This document shows positions 17,072-20,585 of a stretch of 20,585 nt of DNA, piece by piece. The notes under the pieces are model-generated. The model made no database searches. It worked only from the letters and a program-made list of their open reading frames with translations, and was not told the DNA's origin. Both the position numbers and the translations under genes were made by a program. Each line of letters starts with the position of its first letter. The first letter of the stretch is position 1. Origin of the DNA: Paenalcaligenes hominis_A. GTDB taxonomy: Bacteria > Pseudomonadota > Gammaproteobacteria > Burkholderiales > Burkholderiaceae_B. The stretch is taken from assembly GCF_041359055.1 (NCBI RefSeq), contig NZ_JBGJKZ010000007.1, forward strand, positions 1 to 20,585, read 5' to 3'.

Positions 17072-17344
17072 ATGACCAGAATGGTGCATTGCGTCAAATT
17101 AAAAAAAGAAGCTGAGGGGTTAGAGTTTCCTCCTTACCCTGGCGAACTGGGTGTCAAAATTTGGCAATCCATCTCACAAGAGGCTTGGACAAATTGGGTT
17201 CAAATTCAAACGCGTATTGTGAATGAAAACCGTTTGAACCTTGCTGATTCACGCGCACGTAAATACTTAGCCGAGCAAATGAAACAGTATCTATTCGAAG
17301 ACCAAGATATCGAAGCCCAAGGTTTTGTACCACCTAGCGCATAA
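17072..17344 (+). CDS. yggX: Probable Fe(2+)-trafficking protein YggX
   Basis: A 90-residue cytoplasmic protein of the YggX family, which protects Fe-S clusters from oxidative damage and has been linked to iron handling. The conserved single Cys7, then EAEGLEFPPYPGELG, SQEAW and the NENRLNL segment match the E. coli protein across its whole length. A good ribosome site (AAAGGGATAAC) precedes the ATG. It lies 83 bases after argA and is followed at once by an intrinsic terminator, so it is the last gene of this plus-strand unit. Confidence 0.95.
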   Translation: MTRMVHCVKLKKEAEGLEFPPYPGELGVKIWQSISQEAWTNWVQIQTRIVNENRLNLADSRARKYLAEQMKQYLFEDQDIEAQGFVPPSA

Positions 17345-17350
17345 AAGCAT

Positions 17351-17384
17351 AAAGCCCTATTGATAACCAATAGGGCTTTTTTTT
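17351..17384 (+). terminator. Intrinsic terminator after yggX
   Basis: AAAGCCCTATTG (17351-17362) pairs perfectly with CAATAGGGCTTT (17368-17379) across a 5-base loop and runs into eight T's. It begins seven bases after the yggX stop. On the minus strand the same stem follows the lipoprotein gene ending at 17394, but there the T-run is broken, so bidirectional use is possible but weaker. Confidence 0.92.
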
Positions 17385-17393
17385 AACTGCACC

Positions 17394-17942
17394 TTAGTTA
17401 GGCGAGTTTTGTAGCATTTTTAAGATTTGTTGCGTTTGTTGACCGCTCCTCATAGCAACCACCAACTGATTCTCTGGCGGTGTATTAGCAATTTGGCTAA
17501 CTGCCACTAGCTGCCCATTAACACTTAACAATAAATAATGCCCTTGAGCTTCCTGCTTTAAGCGCTGCCATGTTGCTAGCGCCCTAGGCTCCAAATCAAA
17601 AACCAAGAAACTACGCTGATCTGATGTAGTAAAAGGCGCTACTTTAGTTAAATGCGTTTGAATAAATACAGGTTGTGGTATCGCATATAACTGTGTTGAC
17701 CCCATCTGAATAGGCATTAGCTCAGCCTCAGCCTTTTCTTGGGCCAAATGGAAAGTAATAACAGCTTGACTGGTTTTAGTTTGTGCTTGATTGACTGCAG
17801 GAGCTGTATACGCGGCCTGTAAAGTGCTTGGTGGCACCACATCCCTTTCTACTAAAGCTGGAGATTGAGAGGTAGTTGTTTGACACCCCGCAATCGCCCC
17901 TGCCATCACACCAAGCCCTACTATTTTATATAACCACTGCAT
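17394..17942 (-). CDS. Lipoprotein with SecD-head-like domain, third gene of adhesin cassette
   Basis: A 182-residue lipoprotein: hydrophobic signal ending IAGC with Cys20, then Gln, which predicts the outer membrane. After a Thr/Ser/Gln-rich linker (about 21-58), residues about 60-178 (AVITFHLAQ, LYAIPQPVFIQTHL, FDLEPRALATWQRL, LLLSVNGQLVAVSQI, QQTQQILKML) follow the pattern of the SecD first periplasmic domain: a beta strand, a 'PV' turn, an alpha helix after 'LxPxA', a 'vnGqlvA' hairpin and a final helix. The resemblance is my reading of the pattern, not a search result. A Shine-Dalgarno (AAAGGAT) lies before the ATG, 34 bases after the OmpA-domain gene, so it is the last gene of the adhesin cassette. 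The function is unknown. Confidence 0.82.
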   Translation of the reverse strand: MQWLYKIVGLGVMAGAIAGCQTTTSQSPALVERDVVPPSTLQAAYTAPAVNQAQTKTSQAVITFHLAQEKAEAELMPIQMGSTQLYAIPQPVFIQTHLTKVAPFTTSDQRSFLVFDLEPRALATWQRLKQEAQGHYLLLSVNGQLVAVSQIANTPPENQLVVAMRSGQQTQQILKMLQNSPN

Positions 17943-17976
17943 GATTTTATCCTTTACATTGCATCGGAAAAAAGTA

Positions 17977-18756
17977 CTACTTCGCCGCCTGCATCTGAAT
18001 CTCCACGCGTCGGTTAGGAGCTAAACATGCAATCAAATCAGCCTGTTGAGCTTGGTCGCAAAACACCACCGGCTGTGTCTCCCCTAGGCCTTTGGCCTGC
18101 ATAGTTTGACTAGGCACACCAGAGTTTGTTAGCGCTAGACGAACCGCTTGAGCGCGCTGCTCTGATAAATGCTGATTAACTTGTGCTGCACCGATACGAT
18201 CTGTATGTCCTGTAATCAGGATCGTAGATGGCTGTGATGTTTGTTTAAGCTGTGCAGCCATTTGCTGTAGTTGGCTTAACCCCGCTGGAGTTAAAGATGC
18301 ACTACCAAAAGCAAAACCTACGTCAGCTGATAGGACAAAAGGAGCAGCAGCAATCTCATCGGTAGAAGCCTGTGAGTCGATAAGCTCCGCACACTCTGTG
18401 GGTTTCCAATAAAAAGACTGCGCAATACGGTCTTTGTCAAACAAGACCTTAAATTGACAGCTTTTTAATCCCTCTTTAGTACGAAAATGGAATAAATAAT
18501 CCCACTCTCTTACTTTAAAACCTTCCGCATAATGAGGACGACCCAGCAAGTCATACAACTGATCTCTTGTTAAACCGGGCTGCACTTGGCCTAGGTTAGC
18601 TAAATTGGGGAACGAACCTTGGTCAAAGGTTGTTTTATTGCGCTCTGGAAACACCGGTTCTTGTGTTCTCCCGCTCTCATCTACTTGGCTCAGTGTTGTA
18701 CATGCGCCCAACGTTAAACTGGCAAGCAGGCTTAGGCAAAGGGTTTGTATTTTCAT
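17977..18756 (-). CDS. tpgA: TpgA-like lipoprotein (BamE-like plus OmpA-like domains)
   Basis: A 259-residue envelope protein starting MKIQTLCLSL at 18756, with AGGAA seven bases upstream; a longer GTG reading from 18792 is less likely. The signal peptide ends in the lipobox LGAC with Cys19. Residues about 50-120 form an SmpA/OmlA (BamE-like) domain (VQPGLTRDQLYDLLGRP, REWDYLF). Residues about 140-259 form an OmpA-like peptidoglycan-binding domain with the expected D186 in GHTDRIG and R201 in LSEQRAQAV. This exact domain pair, next to a trimeric autotransporter, defines TpgA of Acinetobacter, which anchors AtaA to peptidoglycan. It lies 60 bases after the adhesin stop, with a hairpin between them. 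Confidence 0.85.
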   Translation of the reverse strand: MKIQTLCLSLLASLTLGACTTLSQVDESGRTQEPVFPERNKTTFDQGSFPNLANLGQVQPGLTRDQLYDLLGRPHYAEGFKVREWDYLFHFRTKEGLKSCQFKVLFDKDRIAQSFYWKPTECAELIDSQASTDEIAAAPFVLSADVGFAFGSASLTPAGLSQLQQMAAQLKQTSQPSTILITGHTDRIGAAQVNQHLSEQRAQAVRLALTNSGVPSQTMQAKGLGETQPVVFCDQAQQADLIACLAPNRRVEIQMQAAK

Positions 18757-18784
18757 TGAACTATTCCTAAAAAATCTAAAGATC

Positions 18785-18804
18785 GCACCCACCTAAGTGG
18801 GTGC
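18785..18804 (-). other. Intercistronic hairpin between adhesin and tpgA
   Basis: GCACCCAC (18785-18792) and GTGGGTGC (18797-18804) form a perfect 8-base GC-rich stem with a 4-base loop, 12 bases past the adhesin stop. No direct T-run follows (GATCTTTAGATTTTTT), so it may act as a partial attenuator or an mRNA 3'-stabilising stem rather than a full terminator. Confidence 0.55.
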
Positions 18805-18816
18805 CATGTAATTGAA

Positions 18817-20585
18817 TTACCACTGGTAGCCGACGCCAACTGCTCCGCCGTAATCTCCTCTTGAAGAGCTATTACCAGAAAGTTTCATAATCCACTTACC
18901 GTTATCAGAAATACCTGAATAGCCAATTGCCACCCCTGACTCCCCAGCCCAAGTCCCCCCCGAAATTGCCATCATGCTCTTGCCGGGTAAATATGCCTGA
19001 GGCAATGATGCGGTTGCCATCGCAGCAGCCACCCCACCACGCAAGCGCTTGTCAATACGATGCATATCTCTACGCATCACATTCACTTGACCTTGCAGGT
19101 TGTCACGTACCTCGTGTAGTTGGCCCACATTAACAGCATCGCCTTCTTCTACGCCAGCTGCTACATTTTTAATCGTAGTATTAGACATATCAATGCCATT
19201 CACATCAATAACAGGTCCCCCATTATTAATAGTGATACTGTCTACGTTTAGGTCATCACTTAGGGCTATTTCTAAAATGCCTTTTTGATCGACTCGTGTC
19301 GTAATGTTGTCATTTGCTCCAACAATATGAAGCGTTTCGCCTAAGTCACGGTGTACAGAATCCCCATTGCTGTCGGCAAAATTCATGCCTTTTTGCGTGA
19401 GGTCTTGATCTAGCTGATGAATAGAGTCTTCGAGCTGACCTAAGTTAACAGCATGGTCATTTTTCGTGCCATCGGCCACACCCGTTATTTGCGTATTACC
19501 GGCATGAATACCTTCTTGATTAATAACGACATCGCCAACCGTAACGCTATCATGCTCAACGTCGGGAGTGGTTTCTATGACCAGACTATGATCGTCCTCA
19601 CCCGGTTTCACATTAATGTTGTTACCTCCTTGTATGTCACCACCTGCCACAATATTACCCAACCCATCACCTGGAGTGGCCCCGCCATTACCATCACCGC
19701 CTGGCGTACCATCACCGGGTGTGCCACCACCAGAATTGTCCTCGGGTTTAGGCACTACTGGGAAATTATCAGCAAGCTTGATATAAATGGCACCATCTTT
19801 TACTTCGGTTTCAATCCAATCCACACCTAAGATTTCTAGACGTTCACCGAATTTCTTGTTAACGACTGAGTCCGCATCCACAGCCGCATAATTATTTCCA
19901 GAGAAATTCAAGCCTTTCATCAAGGTCTCCCCTACGGCTATTGGAGTTTTTTGACCAGCTTGATCGATCCAGTCAATAGTGACATCGCCACCACCAATCG
20001 TTACAGCACCTTGCCCATTGCCACCAGCAGGCACAGTTATACCGGGCACGCCTTGACCAGCACCGTCTTCACCGATCACAACCTGAGGATTGTCCCCGGC
20101 TGAGCCGTCAGCCTCTTTAGCACCAATTTGCACGGTATTAGCTAGCTCAAACCCTACCTGTTGCCCCACAACTACTTTATTACCATCAGCATCCAATTCT
20201 GTAATGTCTGTTTGGGATAAAGTTAAGTTGTTGTCGTTATTGACTAAATTTACTTCTTGCTGAGGAGCCACATAGGATTCCGCTTTGTCCACTCCTTTAC
20301 CTGTAGACACATACCAGCCTGAACTGGCGATTGCAGTCCCTAACTCTTGGCTTAAATATTCCTTATTCACAATATGTGTATCAGCCGTAATCGGACCGTC
20401 GTAATGTACATCGCCCTGGTTGGTCACATTGAAGTGATCACCTAGCTGGGTTTCACCGGTAACCGTTAGGTTAGTGGTATTAACGCTGCCCTGATTAATC
20501 ACGGTTTGGTTATTGACGTCGTTACCAATGGTGATGCTGTTGTCCACCTGAACGGTTTCTAGGTCGGTGAGGTTTTTAGCTAACT
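18817..20585 (-). CDS. Trimeric autotransporter adhesin, YadA-like, N-terminus outside window
   Basis: A surface adhesin of the type Vc secretion family. The reading frame stays open to the right edge (its last visible codons read LAKNLTDLET), so a GTG at 20547 is internal and the 5' part is missing. Visible from the edge inward: stalk repeats with neck-type motifs (TADTHIVNKEYL, DADSVVNKKF, DHAVNLGQL, KNVAAGVEEGDAVNVGQL); a Gly/Pro/Asp linker at about 19660-19755; two related modules GLNFSGNN...LEILG and GMNFADSN...LHIVG; a coiled coil; and a C-terminal YadA anchor of about 75 residues ending GGAVGVGYQW, with the terminal aromatic needed for BAM-dependent insertion. It is first gene of the cassette with tpgA and the SecD-head-like lipoprotein. 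Confidence 0.93.
   Translation of the reverse strand, partial: LAKNLTDLETVQVDNSITIGNDVNNQTVINQGSVNTTNLTVTGETQLGDHFNVTNQGDVHYDGPITADTHIVNKEYLSQELGTAIASSGWYVSTGKGVDKAESYVAPQQEVNLVNNDNNLTLSQTDITELDADGNKVVVGQQVGFELANTVQIGAKEADGSAGDNPQVVIGEDGAGQGVPGITVPAGGNGQGAVTIGGGDVTIDWIDQAGQKTPIAVGETLMKGLNFSGNNYAAVDADSVVNKKFGERLEILGVDWIETEVKDGAIYIKLADNFPVVPKPEDNSGGGTPGDGTPGGDGNGGATPGDGLGNIVAGGDIQGGNNINVKPGEDDHSLVIETTPDVEHDSVTVGDVVINQEGIHAGNTQITGVADGTKNDHAVNLGQLEDSIHQLDQDLTQKGMNFADSNGDSVHRDLGETLHIVGANDNITTRVDQKGILEIALSDDLNVDSITINNGGPVIDVNGIDMSNTTIKNVAAGVEEGDAVNVGQLHEVRDNLQGQVNVMRRDMHRIDKRLRGGVAAAMATASLPQAYLPGKSMMAISGGTWAGESGVAIGYSGISDNGKWIMKLSGNSSSRGDYGGAVGVGYQW
19660..19755 (-). repeat. Gly/Pro/Asp-rich linker coding repeats in adhesin
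   Basis: The coding strand repeats GGTGATGG and related GG-N-G units and encodes TPGDG, TPGGDGNGG and TPGDGLG in succession, a flexible low-complexity stretch between stalk blocks. Such tracts can change length by slippage or recombination. Confidence 0.55.

Noticed and set aside
18757..18792. Extended tpgA N-terminus from GTG 18792
   Set aside because: It would place arginine-rich residues before the signal peptide and overlap the intercistronic hairpin; ATG 18756 has a Shine-Dalgarno and starts a clean lipoprotein signal.
19453..19830. Plus-strand ORF of 125 codons opposite the adhesin
   Set aside because: It is an antisense shadow produced by the repetitive composition of the adhesin gene; its residues show no domain pattern.
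20545..20547. GTG as the start of the autotransporter
   Set aside because: The frame stays open and adhesin-like (LAKNLTDLET) to the window edge, and no signal peptide follows the GTG, so the gene is cut by the edge.
1..20585. Insertion sequences, CRISPR arrays, tRNA genes, prophage
   Set aside because: No transposase or integrase reading frame, no spaced direct repeats and no cloverleaf-type sequence was found on either strand by eye.

Overview
The window looks like chromosomal DNA of a betaproteobacterium, most likely a lower-GC member of the Alcaligenaceae (Burkholderiales). The evidence is the rRNA leader wording, the protein style of DnaE, HrpA, ArgA and RNase G, and the mix of LPS genes with dnaE. 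The genus is inferred, not proven. No mobile element, CRISPR array, tRNA gene or phage gene is visible. Fifteen protein genes are called, fourteen complete and one cut by the right edge.

Bases 1-745 hold the start of an rRNA operon that runs leftward out of the window. They contain four candidate tandem minus-strand promoters (two with extended -10 elements, one with an AT-rich UP-like palindrome), a boxB-like hairpin, a textbook boxA antitermination site and a leader stem. The 16S gene itself lies beyond base 1. Facing away from it is rng (RNase G), whose product matures the 5' end of 16S rRNA in E. coli.

Bases 2193-8268 are an envelope/LPS block: a small lipoprotein translationally coupled to msbA (lipid A flippase); divergently, a GT9 heptosyltransferase-like gene and an ElyC/YdcF-type DUF218 membrane protein; then, on the minus strand, a WaaE/KdtX-type GT2 and a GT4 glycosyltransferase. 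The GT4 gene overlaps the stop of dnaE, so the likely transcript order is hrpA - dnaE - GT4 - (GT2).

Bases 15553-15629 are a short divergent promoter region with one self-complementary -10 box between hrpA (minus) and argA (plus). argA is followed by yggX (iron trafficking/oxidative protection) and a strong intrinsic terminator.

Bases 17394-20585 hold a minus-strand three-gene cassette: a trimeric autotransporter adhesin (YadA-type anchor, N-terminus outside the window), a TpgA-like lipoprotein with BamE-like and OmpA-like domains, and a second lipoprotein whose C-terminal part resembles the SecD periplasmic head. TpgA is known to partner the AtaA adhesin of Acinetobacter. The third gene is the best candidate here for an undescribed accessory factor of adhesin secretion or anchoring.
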